Shown one piece after another: positions 39,901 to 53,886 of a DNA stretch of 64,000 nucleotides. A program made the position numbers and the translations under genes. The first letter of the stretch is position 1. Every line of letters begins with the position of its first letter. Source of the DNA: Musa acuminata AAA Group. Lineage: Eukaryota; Streptophyta; Magnoliopsida; Zingiberales; Musaceae. The stretch is from positions 12,059,501 to 12,123,500 of the forward strand of contig NC_088357.1 in the NCBI RefSeq assembly GCF_036884655.1, written 5' to 3'. A model generated the notes under the pieces. It searched no databases and was not told the origin of the DNA. It saw nothing but the letters and a program-made list of their open reading frames with translations.

Positions 39901-42900
39901 CAATCACATTTAGTAACTCGCTCGGTCTAGAGACATGACAACAACACGGACAACAGTGTCTCGACGAATGATGGCGGCGATGTCGGGCAGTCGTTGGTCT
40001 TGTCTACACAATTTGAGGGTGGTGCATAGACCGAGGAGCAATAGAACTCGACAAGGTACTGGAGCAATAGACCGAGTCGTTGGTCTCATTTTACACATGT
40101 CACCCAAGATTCAGATCATAGAACTCGACAAGGTACTGGTCAAGTTTATACGCGGAAGGGGAAGGGGAAGGGGAAGGCAGTGGATGAATTTGAGCAGCTG
40201 CAACAGAGCCTACATGATGTAGACACAGAAAGAAGTTCATCGTATCCACACCCGTCATATCATGGAGAATCATACGGGCAACAACAGTACGGTGATAATT
40301 AGTCATCCTTCTCTGAGCAACAGTATGATACAGAGCAGTAGATCAGTATCGAAAGTAGAAGGTCTGACATTCACCAATATATGCCTTAGGAGCTGCCTCG
40401 GACAAATGTGATTCATGACGATCAACCTACGATCATCACCATATTGATGCATCAATGGCATACGGTGTATTAATACGCTATGTCGTGGGATCAATTGATA
40501 TGTAGATGTATAAGAACGAGGACCCCGATCCACCACCCGTGGAGGCCCGTTGTTCGTTTTAGTGGTAGAATCAGCAATCAGGTATATCTACATATCTGAT
40601 TATTTAATTCATTTGAATTTTAGAGTTTATATTATAAAAAAATAGTCTAACAATTCAAATAATTTTTTTGTAAATATTTCAATATTTACATAAGGACAAT
40701 CCATAACGAACTGAAATACGAACTTTGCATAAGACTATTCCTCAAAGCCCGAAAAAGATATGTGATATTATTCTTACCTAATTTATATTGATTTGCTAAA
40801 CTTATACTATTACTATATTTATTTCTAACTTAAAAACCCTATCCTAATTTTTTTTTATTTTCAGATATTTTTGGAGGATTTTACACCTAAATTAGGTGTA
40901 CCACTTAGTATGCCCTAGCGTACTACTCGGTATACGGTACCGTACCATACCGAGCCAAGCTCGAAACACCGATACAATACAGTATTTCAATCCTTGCTTT
41001 TAACACAAATCAATCTATAAAATTTTAACACAAATCAATCGAGCCCACCACCTACCACAGCCAAAATATGCAAACCCTAACTTGATCTTTAAGGTTGTTT
41101 GTTTAAATTTTGTTTTATGAATTTTAAAATTATCAATTTCATGAATATTTGTAGTAATATACTTGGCAAAAAAAAAACTAAAGATACAAACGGATAATAA
41201 CCAATTAAAGATGAAAATTTGGATTATCTAACTAATCATAACATGTAACATACACAAGCATTCATCATACTGTTTAAGGATTCAAATACCTGTTGAAGCT
41301 GTAACTGTTTATACAAATAAGTGAGGATAAACAAACAAAAAAACACAAAAGAAAACAGTTTTTTATGTTGTCCGATTGTATGCATGTCTATGAAGCACTG
41401 TGATAAAGTTTCCATATTCTTTTGTGAATTATGAATACAGAGACATGATACATTTCTAAGGCTCTTATATAGAAATTTTACATTGCTGGTGATTGAGGAG
41501 TTTAGATTAACTAGTTCTTCTATTCATGTGGCTCATATACGCTTAGACCTCAAGATTAGTTTTCACTAAAACACTTCAAAATTATGACAAAGGTCCAGGT
41601 GACTAACCAGCCATCTTGGAGACTCTGGAATGAAGATGAGACCGAGAAGTTGTAGAAAACACGGAAAAGTACCTGAAAAGAAAATTCTCCAGTTAATTTG
41701 TGTCATGCTCAAAACTCCAAGGAAATGGTCTGAAACTTCCTAACATTGTTGCTCACTTGGGGATCATAAATTTCTTTCTCATCCTTTATTTCTGTAAAGG
41801 AGAATGTGTATCTTACTTAAAGGAGACTAAAAGAACAGTTCTCCATTTTTTTCCTCTTTTCTGAAGAAACAGGCACTGCCTCGGTCTACTAATGAGATGC
41901 AAATACCAGGATAAAGGATAGCAATTTACACCAAAAAACAGAACTAAAACATCATGAAGAAAAAAAAAAAGAAAAACTTAATATGACACAGTCAAGAGGG
42001 ACTGCGATCAAGTGATAGACATCAGAGCTTCCACTCCAAGAATACATCTCCAAAGAACAGCTCTCAGGTTTTGCGAGAACCATCAAAGATTCAATGACTC
42101 CTCCCTTTGCAGAGGGCCCATGTTCCATGCATCTAGAGAACCCTCTAAACGTCACTTAGGATTTTGGCTCATGCCAACCATGGCTCATTACTATAGCAGC
42201 CAGGCAGTGCTAGGTGCAAGCCCATACTATGCCAGACTGATCTGCCCATGAGCAATTTGGACCAGATTTCTCCTCTACATAGAACTCATAGCTATTTACC
42301 TATCTGCATCTCAAGACAAGTCTTTGAACCAAAACTCTCATGTTTACATCCTAGAGTGCAATGGTCATGCAGAGATCAATGTTGTATAAGGAATAATTGC
42401 AATTACAAATCTAACATAAGGAATAAACAATCTTTCTAGCATCAAGAAGTATCCTTTACTGTGAAAGGAAATTGTCCTACCTATAATTGCAAGTATACGC
42501 CAGGTCAGGACTGTTCCAAGCAAGTAAGCAAGTGATCCTCCACAACATATCATTAGCTGCCATAGAATTTTATCAGAAGAATCACACACAAAAATGCTTT
42601 TGTAGAATCCAGCTTCTTTCCTTTACCTGATTCACAGCTGCAAATCCTCCTCTTAAATTCTTTGGTGTTATTTCAGCAATGTAAACTGGAACCTGCTTAG
42701 AATTTGTAAGAATTATCTGAACATTGATAATGATATTTATTCTACCAGACATAAATGTTCATGAAGTACTGCTAATAGATATGCACTATAACTGCATAAT
42801 CATGATCAACCTCAAAGAACACTTAGTGGTTGAAATAAATTATCTAGACTGGTAGATAATCAATACTAAACAAAAATGAGCAGCTCATAGCATAATTGAA

Positions 42901-45900
42901 AAAGATAATAAATGGCATGGATATAGAGCGATTTTGTGTACTGTGTCAGTCCTGATACTTTTGTTTACATTTCACATGTTTCTACAGGTGGCTTCGCCAC
43001 TTTCTTTGTCAAAAAACAAAAAACAGTTAACATATAAGATGTGTTCAGAAAAGAAGGCAATACTTTTGGCTTAATAAGGTGAACTTACCACATAGGAAAG
43101 AAGACCAATACCACATCCAACTGAAAGTCTTCCAAGATCAAGCCACATGATATCCTATACATAATAACCTCGTTATATTCAGTACTCAAGATCATGAACA
43201 TTATTTTCATAATTGCTCATAAAATGTGAGAGGTGTATTTGATATCGATAACAACTATCTGAGTGTATCTTTTTTGGAACTCAGAAATGAACAAAACAGT
43301 TATGAGTTTCATAATTTGGAAATAAGAACCTTTGTTAAGAAAATAGAAACCCAACCAATGATGCAAAGAATATCTGAAACTGCCATTGCCTGCATTACAT
43401 GGCGCAACAAAGAAATGAATCAATTTTAGGATTTTGTGCCTTCTCGGATATCAATCAGTCTTGAGAAAAATGAAAGAATGTTTAGCTTACACATCTTCTG
43501 CCAATTAAATCTGCAATTCTGCCACTCAGTATAGCACCAATCATTGCTCCAATTGTAAGGATTGAACCAAATAGAGAGTACTGCATAGCCAATTATAATA
43601 AATGAATATTTTTAATTTATTAGACAAGAAACTATGCTTTGCAGTTTGCATGAATCCTCCGAAAATGGTGATCAGTTCATATAATGACCAATTCCTTTAC
43701 ATTTGATGCCAACATCAATAGCAATTTTAGTTTGTTTACTCTGAAGATAACTGATAAGTTTATATGGATTATCATGCAAGACATGGTAGTCCGTGTCAAA
43801 TTGCACATGCCATGCTAGTTGAGTACCAGCATCAGTCACATCAATTTCAGTAACATTTCATGTATGGAACTAGTTAAATGACCAAGAGAGCGCCACATTG
43901 GCACTTTCTGTAGCATCACGGTCTATTAAGAGGAAACTAGCTCAGGATGGTTCATTAAGAAAAAGAAAAGAAAATATTGAGATCAAGACTATGATCAGTC
44001 TGATCAAGCGATCCAAAACGAGGCATCAAGGTTATATCCAAAATATTGGAAAACTCAGTACTAAAGGATCACTTGATATTTCAAGTAAACTAACATCACT
44101 TGACATCTCAAGTTCCTCCTCTTTGTTGCTTATATTCTATTTGCTGCTATAAAAACTATGTGGCAGCAGATAGCTACCTCATTCTGGTTAGTCCAAATGG
44201 ATTGCCACAACATTCATATTCCTGAGTGTCTAGACAGTGAGGATACATTTGTTGATATGGGCTTTCTAATAGCTAGAAGAAGAGACAAGCTTGAAGAAAA
44301 ATCCAAGACAATGCAACAAGAATGGCAAATAGGTGGCAGACAACTAAATTGCTGAAATGTAAAATGGATTAACAGAGAAACTCTTTTTTCATTTCAAGAA
44401 CTTGTCTTTATCATCTTCCTTTCTTGCACCAAACAAAGTATAGATCTGTCACCAACCGATTCAACTTTAATGTCCTAGTGTAGTACTTTGATGGTCAAGT
44501 TTTGATTTTCCATTTCTCCCATGCTTGTCTTCCTTTCAGATAGATACTATTCCTTTACAGCTTAAGACAACCATAAGATAACTTTATGGAGATCTAGACA
44601 TTTCAGAACATAATGCTCAGAGTTTAAGAACATCCTTGAAAAAGTTTCTAAGTCAAATATAGAACTCACTAGTTAATAGAACAAAATTTGAGTTTCTTGA
44701 AGAACTACTAGGGAAAACTAACTTAATAACAATAAAAATAATATGAATGCCTTCATCCTTCCAACCAGAGGTTTTAGGTAAGCAATATAATTAAAACTTA
44801 CTGAGCTCTTAACCAAATAAAATTTAGAAAGAACTATTCTGCAAGCTATTTGGACAAAGAGAAGACTATCACAAACACAGCAAATCTGAAGCTGATGTTA
44901 TAAAAACCAGGCCTTCATAGCATAGTAGGGATGACCAATATCATGCCCTCGATTATCATGTAAGGGTTATGTGTTGCTCACCAGCAAACACAGATATCAT
45001 GTCATGCCAGTACCAACCATGCATGCAGTTTTAAGTAGGCTGGGCTTCGAGGGGTACTATGCCGATTGCTGAGAACCCATTGGGCCACATGGCTTTCAAT
45101 TTCAATCCATTGTGGAGTCATTTTCTATAACATCCTTTTTAGTGCTTAAAATTGTCATGTGAATCCAATGGAAACAATGATGGATGGATTAAGGATAAAG
45201 AACTTTATGGATATCTTGCTTCAAAAAGAAAATGTGTTGATATAAAATCCATAATGCAAAGTGATCATATATTCAACTAATGTTTTGGTGCATCTGCTGA
45301 TTGAAAACATACCTGGGGCAACGAAAGGTTAAGATCATGCATAATTCCAGACTGTGATGGTGAAGAATATCCCACCTGAAAGGATAAACTAAAAGATGAG
45401 GCATTGCTGATGGAAAACGTAGAAGCTACAAAGTGTCACCAAACAAGTAGCTTCATATTGGCACTCTGGTCATTGTAAAGCTTGAAATTGAGTTTTTGGC
45501 TTCAAATATATCAAATTTGCAAAGATTTTGTTTCAACTTTCTTCTACAATATACTGACATTTTTTATCATAAATTTCCCAATAATAGTAAGCTTCAACTC
45601 GTGTTATCGCAGTAATCATGATGCTAAAAGCAAAAACTGAACAATCATGTGAATCATGTCACTGTAAAGTATGAACATCATGTTTTCAAAAACTAAAATT
45701 ACCTCAAGTTTGCAAAAAAATTTATGTTTCAACTTTTTTGTACAATATACTGACCATTATTTTATCTTAAATTTCCCAATAGTAGTAGGCTTTAACTCAT
45801 GTTCTCATGTTAATCATGGTATTAAAAAAAGAATGATTAATAATGGTATTAGAGAAAGAACAAATAATTACCACGACTCGACCTGATAGGATAATTAGTT

Positions 45901-46666
45901 TATAAATTTCGTTTGGTCCAGACTACTAGCCAAAACACTTATGCTAAAACTAATAATAGTCCACCCATCACGTGAGACGTAGTCACTCCAATACCAAATA
46001 TCACGACTTGACATGATAAGATAATTGGCTTACTTCGTTTGGCCTAAACTATTGGTCAAAATTCTTAAGTTGAAGTTAATAGTGATACACCAATAAAACC
46101 TTTATAAGTCTATCTTAATCTTGTCTAATTTCGATATAAAACTAATCGGGATATTATACCAATCATGTTAATCATATAATCATAAATCACGAACATCATG
46201 CTTTCACAAATTAAAATTACCTCAAGTTCATAATAGTTTTCATGTTTGAAGAAATAATGTACTGACATTTCTAACTCATGTTATCACGAAAATCATGATA
46301 TTAAAAGAACAGAATGAATATTCATGTTAGTCATGTCATTATCAAGCATGAACATTCCTCATGTTCTTATCTCAAATTTGGCAGTAATGTTTAGCTTCAA
46401 CTCGTTCTCATGTTAAGCATGGTCTTAAAAGGAGAAGAACACTACTCTCAATTTCAAGAAGTCAACCCGACTCGCATCGGTTCGACTAACTCGCAATATT
46501 CCGTCACAATAACTGTTTGGCGTACCGATATGCCGAACTCGAAAGAGCCGAAGACGGCGATGGCTGTGCTGGCAACCACCATCCACAAGGACGAGGGCGA
46601 AGAGCTCCCGCGCTCCCGCTGCATCAGCGGCTTCACCACCATCTCGCCCTCTTCATTCGCCTCCAT
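36978..46666 (-). CDS. ERD6-like monosaccharide transporter (MFS)
   Basis: Eighteen exons splice in frame to 469 aa: 46666-46526, 45375-45313, 43580-43491, 43389-43330, 43154-43089, 42692-42627, 42556-42481, 41672-41608, 39010-38918, 38834-38754, 38671-38587, 38004-37958, 37886-37824, 37720-37661, 37578-37525, 37445-37386, 37304-37190, 37102-36978. Sugar porter signatures are present: [32 protein letters not shown] (about 203-209), [38 protein letters not shown] and PETKGRT (450-456), with about 12 hydrophobic helices. The short acidic N-terminus and intron pattern fit the ERD6-like group, proton-coupled glucose exporters of the vacuolar membrane in Arabidopsis. The start is the first ATG giving the usual short N-terminus; ATGs further upstream in frame would add about 35 polar residues. 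Two introns use GC donors. One hAT copy (39576-40996) sits in intron 8. Confidence 0.92.
37305..37385 (-). other. Second GC-AG intron in the sugar transporter gene
   Basis: The conserved [11 protein letters not shown] junction needs TCAGAG|GCAAGTCACC with acceptor GGATACAG|ATATTTCC. GCAAGT is the strong form of the GC donor. The alternative GT four bases downstream would shift the frame. Confidence 0.85.
37721..37823 (-). other. GC-AG intron in the sugar transporter gene
   Basis: The frame requires the junction ...CTTCTAATG|GCAAGAAAC... with the acceptor ATTCCAG|ATTTCTGCAGC. The donor is GC, and no GT nearby restores the frame. GC-AG introns are a minor class spliced by the normal spliceosome. 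Confidence 0.8.
39576..40996 (+). mobile_element. hAT internal-deletion derivative, CAAGG family, copy 8
   Basis: The termini are CAAGGTATTCAGTTTCGAATG and AGTATTTCAATCCTTG, flanked by a perfect duplication CTTTTAAC (39568-39575, 40997-41004). The 1421-bp interior has the MSA half-site at 39807-39817, then the transposase tail from about 39860 with several stops and deletions, then the AT-rich 3' region. The leader is largely lost, unlike copy 7b. It lies in intron 8 of the sugar transporter gene. Confidence 0.93.
45490..46440. repeat. Degenerate repeats in transporter intron 1
   Basis: A motif of the form CTTCAACTCGTGTTATC..., then AATCATGATGCTAAAAG recurs, diverged, at about 45593, 45790, 46275 and 46393. 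It is linked to recurring AAAATTACCTCAAGTTTGCAA and CACGACT(C/T)GACCTGATA pieces. The arrangement suggests an old tandem or shuffled repeat. No reading frame is conserved. Confidence 0.6.
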
Positions 46667-46830
46667 CTTCGCTGTCGCCTTCCCCTTTCCTGCGAATAAA
46701 TGAATGAGAACTGGGTGTATCGGAGACCAAGTGTCCCCGTCACACGAGCCTGGAAGAGATATACGTAGCAACGTACGGGAGCTGTGGAGGAGGAAGAGAA
46801 GCCCAGTACCTCGAGTCCGGTGTTACAACG

Positions 46831-46865
<35 letters not shown>

Positions 46866-48066
46866 AAGACAGAGACTGGGGGGTTTATAATTAGGAATTC
46901 TGAACCGGCCGGAATCGTCCGCAGTCAATTGTTTCCTATCGGAGTTCTTTTTCCTATCAATCAATGTACAAACCTGGGTCATGTCTGAACCGGTCCGACT
47001 CGTTCTCAACGGGCTGTTCTATGGCGGACCGGTATGCGACCGGTTCGTGCCCATCCGGTTTTCGAGTCGATGCAACGACATACGTCATGTCACGGCCGTC
47101 TCATCTTGGCGTCGTTTCGTTTGGATCGTCGTGTCACATTCTTGCCGTTTGGTTGGATGGATTCAAGTCTCGAGAAATTTTACATATGATTTCATTTACA
47201 ATTCCTCCTCGTCTTTCTTTAGATTTGGGTCCAATCCATGGACATGAACAGAGGTGGAGGCCGGACTATCTTCTGGGGGTATTTTTCCATTTGTGTATCG
47301 TCTGCCAAGTACCTCGAGATTGTAAATTTACTCTAAAAGTGAGTCCTTTTTTTCTTGCAATACCGATATATGGATATATATGCTATAGCATCGATGAGGC
47401 GTTGGAGAGGGAAGAGGAAAATAAGAAACGAGAAGTTGGAAGAAGAAAAGATGAAAACAGAGGAGAGGAGGAGGAGGAATACCTGAGAATAACAAACGAC
47501 CAATGGAGCGAGAAGTCGGCGGGCGGATCGACGAGCAGTGGGTGATAAAGAGAGCGACAGAGAGGAAGATGGCTTATAATTGGGTTTTAATTAAAAATGG
47601 AACATTTTAATATCTGATTTGTTTTTTCTTAAGCGATATTCATCGTTCGATTCATACCAATTATATGGTAGTTTTTTAACCCCGCCGAGTTATATCGAAT
47701 CGATGATCTTCTTAAACAATGAAAAGAAAAAAGATCTTTCATCCAAACATGGAGATTTGAGCAAAGCAGTTTTAGGGCAAGCAGATGAAGTAAAGCAGTA
47801 CCTGAGGATTGGCATTTTCAAGTTCGGGAAATTTTATATTTGCTACCGTTTTTGGTTGCTTGTTTCCATTCAAAGTTGGAATCTTTTTCCAGATCTGTAT
47901 CCGATCTATGATGTCTAGGACTGGACAAAAATATATTGTGATCCAATCGTGACGAACTTAGGGATGGATGAAGCATTTCTTGCAGTAACTGATGATTGAT
48001 CTGTTGTCAAAGCGGAATATTGATCTGTTTATTCAGCCACCACCCAACTTTTGAGTTTGTGATGAT
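46667..48066. other. Transporter upstream region, no supported gene
   Basis: The 1.4 kb between the transporter start and the long hAT element should hold the transporter promoter. A 193-codon plus-strand frame at 46964-47545 has no recognisable domain, mixed composition and an Arg/Glu-rich low-complexity end, so I do not call it a gene. Nothing else is supported. Confidence 0.55.
46834..46862. repeat. (GA)n microsatellite at the transporter promoter
   Basis: About 14 GA dinucleotides lie 170-195 bp upstream of the transporter ATG. Read on the minus strand this is a CT tract, a usual feature of plant 5' leaders, so transcription may start close to it. Confidence 0.95.
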
Positions 48067-48469
48067 CAAGGTTTGCAATATCGTGTCATACTAGTGTTTT
48101 GAGGCTGGTTCAATACTGTATTGTACGATATCGTGTACCGAGCGGTACACCTAATTTAGAGCGTAAAACCCTCCAAAATTATTTGAAAAAAAAAAGTTAG
48201 GATAGAGTTTTTAAGTTAGAAATAAATATAGTAATAGTATAAGTTTAGCAAAATCAATATAAATTAGGTAAGAATAGTATCACATAATTTTTTTGGGCTT
48301 TGAGAAATAGTCTTATACCAAGTTCGTATTTCAGTCTGTTACGAATTGTTCTTACATAAATATTGAAATATCTACAAAAAAAATTATTTAAATTGTTAAA
48401 CTATTTTACTCTAAAATTTAAATAAATTAAATAATCACATATGTAGATATACCTGATTGTTGATTCTAC

Positions 48470-51400
48470 CACCAAAACGAACGATGGGCCTCCACGGGTG
48501 GTGGATCGAGGTCCTCGATCCTATACATCTGCATATCAATATGATATGTTTGTTGGACCCAATCATGAAATTGATCACATGACATAGTGTATTGATACAC
48601 TGTATGCCATTGATGCATCAATGTGGTGCTGATTGTCATGAATCATATTTGTTCGAGACAGCTCTTGAGGCATATATTGGTGAATGTCATAGCTTCTACT
48701 TTCGATACTAATCTGCTGCTTTGTATCATACTGTTGCTAAAAGAAGAATGACCAATTATCACCATACTGTTGTTGCCCGTATGATTCTCCATAATACGAT
48801 GGCTGTGAATACGATGAGCTTTTTTCTGTGTCTATATCATGTAGGCTTTGTCGCATTTGCTCAAATTCATCCACTGCCTTTCTCTTCTCCTTCCGCGCAT
48901 AAACTTGACCAATACCTTATCGAGTTCCATAATCTGAATCTTGGGTAGCATGTGTAAAATATTGCTCCTTAGTCCATACACCACCCTAAGTTGTGTAAAC
49001 GAGACCAACGATTGCTCGGCATCACCGCCATCATCCGTCGAAGGACTGCTATCCGTGTTACTGTCATGTCTTTCTTTCGACCGAGCGAGTTATTGAATGT
49101 GATTATGAATGTGTCTCGTCGCTCGACTCAATTCTTTCCAACGATGCAACTAATGCTACTGCCTTCCCCTTTGCCTTTGTATGCTGGGCGGACGACTGTG
49201 ACCGTTGGGTGTTTGTACTTCCTCGAGCAGTTTGACTCGATGTTGTTCGACTCTTGCCACGTTGTAATCGAGGGGGGGTTTCCACCTGTTGGGGTTGTGC
49301 TTTTTCTTCTTCTATTGCCTCAGTGATAAAACATGAAGGACACTAAGGATCTCCCGCCTAATCAAGTAGAGGATCCTCTTGGTTCTCTACTGCTTTAACC
49401 CAATCTAACATTGGCTCTGAATTTTCGTTGTAGAATTGGAGGTCAATGGGATCAATATCTAGTTCCTCTAGCTCCTTATCCAACTTAGCACATCGCAATC
49501 TTAGCCGCATGTTATAATGAACATATATTAGTTTCTCTAACCGTCTATAGGAGAGTTTGTTGTGGACCTTCGTATGAATCAATACAAACGTTGACCAATT
49601 ACGTTCGCAACCACTAGATGTTGTTGTCCGTGAAAGTACATGAATGACAACCTTCCTTAAATGTGGTGCATCCCCTCCAAATTATAACCACCACTCGATT
49701 GCAAAAAGATATAAAAAAGATTTTATTAGCATAACAAATAATTAATATTAAATATAATTGATAATCAATATGTATAACTTTTCCTCACTAGGATCTATAG
49801 TGTAACGACACGATACAACTACAACATTGGAGAATAAACCAACTGTTTCTCAAAATAATCGACCCTCCATAAGAGCATCGGCTGCATCAGTAGGTGTTTA
49901 GCGAGAGCCGAAATATAACATTTCGTAGTGTCGTTAGGAAATCATTTTACGTTTTGAGAGCAAATCGATATTGAATTACCGGGTTTAGATAATATATTGT
50001 AAGACATAATTTTATTAGTATGATTTTTTTATTATTTAAATAATAATAAATTAAATTATTCTGAATATGAATTTACTTACATTATGGATAAGTTGATCCA
50101 TATGAACTTCGGTTTGATGATTAATGATTCGTACGTATTGGTCGACCTTAAAACAATCTTTGAATGCTCTCCTAACCTCCTCTCTTGTTGAAATCAGCAT
50201 ATATTTAAGATACGATATCTATGGACGCTTATCCATATCGACTTTACGGAAGATAATATAAAGTGGTTCCACACCTTTTATGATTTCTGTCGTAGTCTCT
50301 CAAAATCTAGAGGAAAGAATAGACTTTTTTATCTTCTTTCCATCACTCAATTTCGAATATCTAGATTCAGACCATTCTTGTGAGGTGACCATTGCCTTTA
50401 AGCTATGTCTTTTTTGCTATAATGACTTTAATGCAATAAAATTGGTAGCAAACCGAGTAATTCCATGTCGGAGTATCTCACCGTTTATATACTTTTACAT
50501 TAAAGCGTGGACCCAATAATAATTATATATAAACTTTATAATTGATTGTGCTCGAGCTACACAATTCTTGACTACATCCAACTCACCAATATCCTTCAGC
50601 ATTAGATATATGCAATAAGCTGCACATAGAGTCAAAAACAAATTTTTTCTTTTTTCCATCAATTAAAACTGACCTTTTTGAAATTCGCTCCATTGTCGGT
50701 TATTATTTGGACAACATATTGTGGTCCAATCTCCTCTACTATAGTGTCCATCAAGCTCTCAATGTAGTTTGCATCTTGGATCTTTTCAAAAGCATTAACG
50801 AACTTATAAAACACCACTCTTCTATTGCAATAAATAAGAAAGTTGATGATACTCATTCTTGTTGGTCATGTCCAACTGTCACTCATCATAGTCACCCCAT
50901 ATTCATCTTATTGCCTCTTGAAGGATTTGATCCAATCCTTTAGTTTTGCCACCTCCTTATCTAAGTACACGTCGTAAATCTCTTTCGGTGTTGGAGGTTG
51001 GATCCTCATGCCAGACTTTTGAATAGAAGAGACTATGCTATGATAATATGGACCTTGGGCTATGTTGGTTGGAATCTTGTGGAAGTTGAACCATTTGAGA
51101 TTGCATTCCCAATATCTTGTTTTTTTCTTTTGTGTATACATCGTCAATCCGTGTTTGTTTCGCTGTTTGTGGGGGATAGGCTTACGGATCAATATCAATA
51201 ACATCTGATGCAGACTTTTTACTAAGACATATCATAAAACTACGGAGTCCACTATACCTCATGTTACTAGTTCGACCTAACTGAGAAGGAGCAATTGGTT
51301 GCCTCACGTTAGTCGACCTCTGGATTCCACTACCACTATCATGCTCCAATTGTGAGTCAAGTCGTCGATGCCTCATTGCTTCATTGACCATATATTGATG

Positions 51401-51760
51401 CTCCAATGATGCACAAATCCCAACTATGAGATCCGAGTCGACTTGATCGCCGCAACCTTCATACTAATCATAAACTAGTTCTTGTGTAGCCCTATAATAT
51501 TCTTCCTCAACTCTTGCCTTCTATTTTAATGTATCTTCCTTTGCTTGTTGTAGCTTGCTTTGAAATAATTTACGGATCTTCGTCGGAACCTTCTTGCATT
51601 TTGCAATATCAGGATACCTGCCAGCCAAATACATTTTCACCCGAGTTATTCCTCCACACTTGCCAATGTAGTCACAATAAATAAATTGCCAATAATAACG
51701 GTTCTCATCTATCTTTCGGGCATGAGCCCATACATCATCATGTGGCTATTACTTTGTTAT
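48470..51760 (-). pseudogene. hAT transposase pseudogene (BED - DUF659 - hAT dimerisation - tail)
   Basis: From 51760 downward, a BED-finger-like region can be read (VWAHARKIDENRYYW, then GGITRVKMYLAGRYPD). At 50856-50659 a DUF659/RNase H-like segment follows (VEEIGPQYVVQIITDNGANF). At about 49640-49360 the C-terminal hAT dimerisation region appears (SGCERNWSTFVLIHTK, then LSYRRLEKLIYVHYN). A Ser/Gln-rich tail then continues to about 48470. Stops and frame changes interrupt it; for example, an in-frame TAA follows the WW pair before FGGDAPHLRK. The product would bind element ends and catalyse cut-and-paste transposition; this copy should not be functional. Confidence 0.82.
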
Positions 51761-51769
51761 CATGATCCT

Positions 51770-53040
51770 ATTAAATTTAAATCAAATAGACTATAAAGTA
51801 TAAACATATTAAATTGATCAAATATCGATAAAAAATAACTAATCACAATATTAAATAACTTTAATAAAATATAATTAAACCTATTTTACCATCGTATATA
51901 TATCAAACACATAAAAGAAACATTAAATATATAATTTTGATCCACTATGATTCAAATTAGGATAAAATCATCATTAGATACACTAATTATATGATTAACA
52001 TAGTTAATTTTTTACTAATTACTTCTCTTTTAACACTATAAATATGATAAATACCCTAATAAGTATTAAACACATTGAATTGACATAAAATCAAATAAAT
52101 TTTGAGTAAATTACCGTTAAAATAACTAATCGTAACATTAAATAACTTTAATAAAACCTAATTAAACCTATTTTACCATCATATATATGTCAAACACATA
52201 AAAGAAACATTAAATATATAATTTTGATCTAATATGATTCAAATTATGATAAAAATCATTATTAAATACATTAATTATAATATTAACATAATTAATTTTT
52301 CACTAATTACTACTCTTTCAACACTATAAACATGATAAACACCCTAATAGGTATTAAACACAATGAATTAACATAAAATCAAACAAATTTAGATTAAATC
52401 ATAATTAAAATGACTAATCATGATATTAAATAATTTTAATAAAACCTAATTAAACTTATTTTACCATCATATATATGTCAAACACATAAAAAAATATATT
52501 AAATATTAATTTTAATCCAATATGATTTCAATTATGATAAAATTATCATTAGATACACTAATTACATGATTAACATAGTTAATTTTTCATTAATTACTTC
52601 TCTTTTAATACTATAAACATGGCAAACACCATAATATATATTAAACACATTGAATTGACATAAAATCAAACAAATTTTGATTAAATCATCATTAAAATAA
52701 CAACATTAAATAACTTTAATAAAACATAATTAAACCTAATTAAACATATTTTACCATCATATATATGTTAAACACATAAAAGAAACATTAAATATATAAT
52801 TTTGATCCAATATGATTCAAATTATGATAAAATCATCATTAGATATACTGATTACATGATTAACATAGTTAATTTTTTACTTAATTATTTCTTTTTCAAC
52901 ACTATAAGTATGACAAACACCCTAATAGTTATTAAACACATTAAATTAACATAAAATCGAATAAATTTTGATTAAATTATCATTAAAATGATAAATCGTA
53001 ATATCATAAATATTTTTTAATATTTAATATGTATAAAACA
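51770..53040. repeat. 288-bp tandem repeat array inside the hAT element
   Basis: Four similar units are marked by ACACTATAAATATGATAAA-like sequence at about 52032, 52320, 52608 and 52898, giving a period of 288-290 bp, plus a partial unit at the 51770 side. Each contains CCTATTTTACCATCATATAT, then ATGTCAAACACATAAAAG. It is very AT-rich and non-coding and fills the presumed first intron of the transposase gene. None of the deletion derivatives carries it. Confidence 0.88.
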
Positions 53041-53886
53041 CACTAATCATAATATTAAAGATCTTAATTACTCTCTAATTAAAAAAAAGAATATATACCT
53101 CTTGATTAGAAAATTCTTCTTCTTAATCTTCTCTAATTAACCTCGATTGAATTCACAAATCATTGTTTTGTAGAGTTTAGGAGAAAAAAAAAGTTTGAAA
53201 TAATTTAAAAAAGCATGAGAATCTAATGGACTGAAATATGAAAAAAAAAAGATTTAAATACTATGAGAAAGGACTCCAACGATCAATTTGACCGTTGGAG
53301 CACTATAGCACTGTTACAATACAGTATCGATCGATTTCGATCATTACCGAGCGAGAACGATCGAAATTTCGATCGTTACTGCATGATATTATCCCGTATC
53401 ATCCGATATAAGACGCTTTTAAACATTCCATCTGGTTACAAACGATCCATGTACCGACATATCGTCAGACCGATACGTACCACCCGTATCAGACGGTATC
53501 AATCGGTATTGCCTATCTTGATCATGATAACTCAGAAGTCATCTAAGAAAGAACATGATAAAACATAGATCAAAGTGATGAAACTGTCACTCATCAACAA
53601 GAAAACTGGCATTCTTATCAAGTAAAATTGATAAGACTTCTAGTCTCCCTAAAGATACAATAATCATGGGGATTATATCAGACCTACTCATGATTCTTTG
53701 ACCTAAACCTTTACAATAAGGCAAAAGCATCATATTGCAAGATGTGCTCTCTATTTCAGTTCAGACTTCCCTTGAACTCAAATAATGGAACGTAGAATTT
53801 GGGGAATGCCGCTTGCAAACAGTGCAAGCTAAACAATTCTACACTGTACATAGGACACAAGTGAAACAAAAAGGGTTAATTTCATT

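Larger units (their letters stand above)
48067..53520 (-). mobile_element. Long hAT element with broken transposase, CAAGG family, copy 9
   Basis: Termini CAAGGTTTGCAATATCGTG and ATTGCCTATCTTG enclose 5454 bp. The flanks GTGATGAT and ATCATGAT match at 6 of 8. On the minus strand it has, in order, a subterminal array, MSA dyad, TATA-like box, leader exon ending at 53099 with donor GTATAT, a long AT-rich presumed intron made of 288-bp repeats, a BED-like/DUF659/hAT-dimerisation transposase with stops, and a long low-complexity tail. It is the only copy with transposase catalytic sequence and so stands for the autonomous type. It lies between the transporter and SPL7 genes. Confidence 0.9.

Noticed and set aside
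45490..46440. LTR retrotransposon remnant
   Set aside because: Repeated pieces exist, but no LTR ends, primer-binding site or gag/pol sequence was seen.
46964..47545. 193-codon plus-strand frame
   Set aside because: No domain, odd mixed composition, Arg/Glu low-complexity end, and it overlaps the transporter promoter; probably chance.
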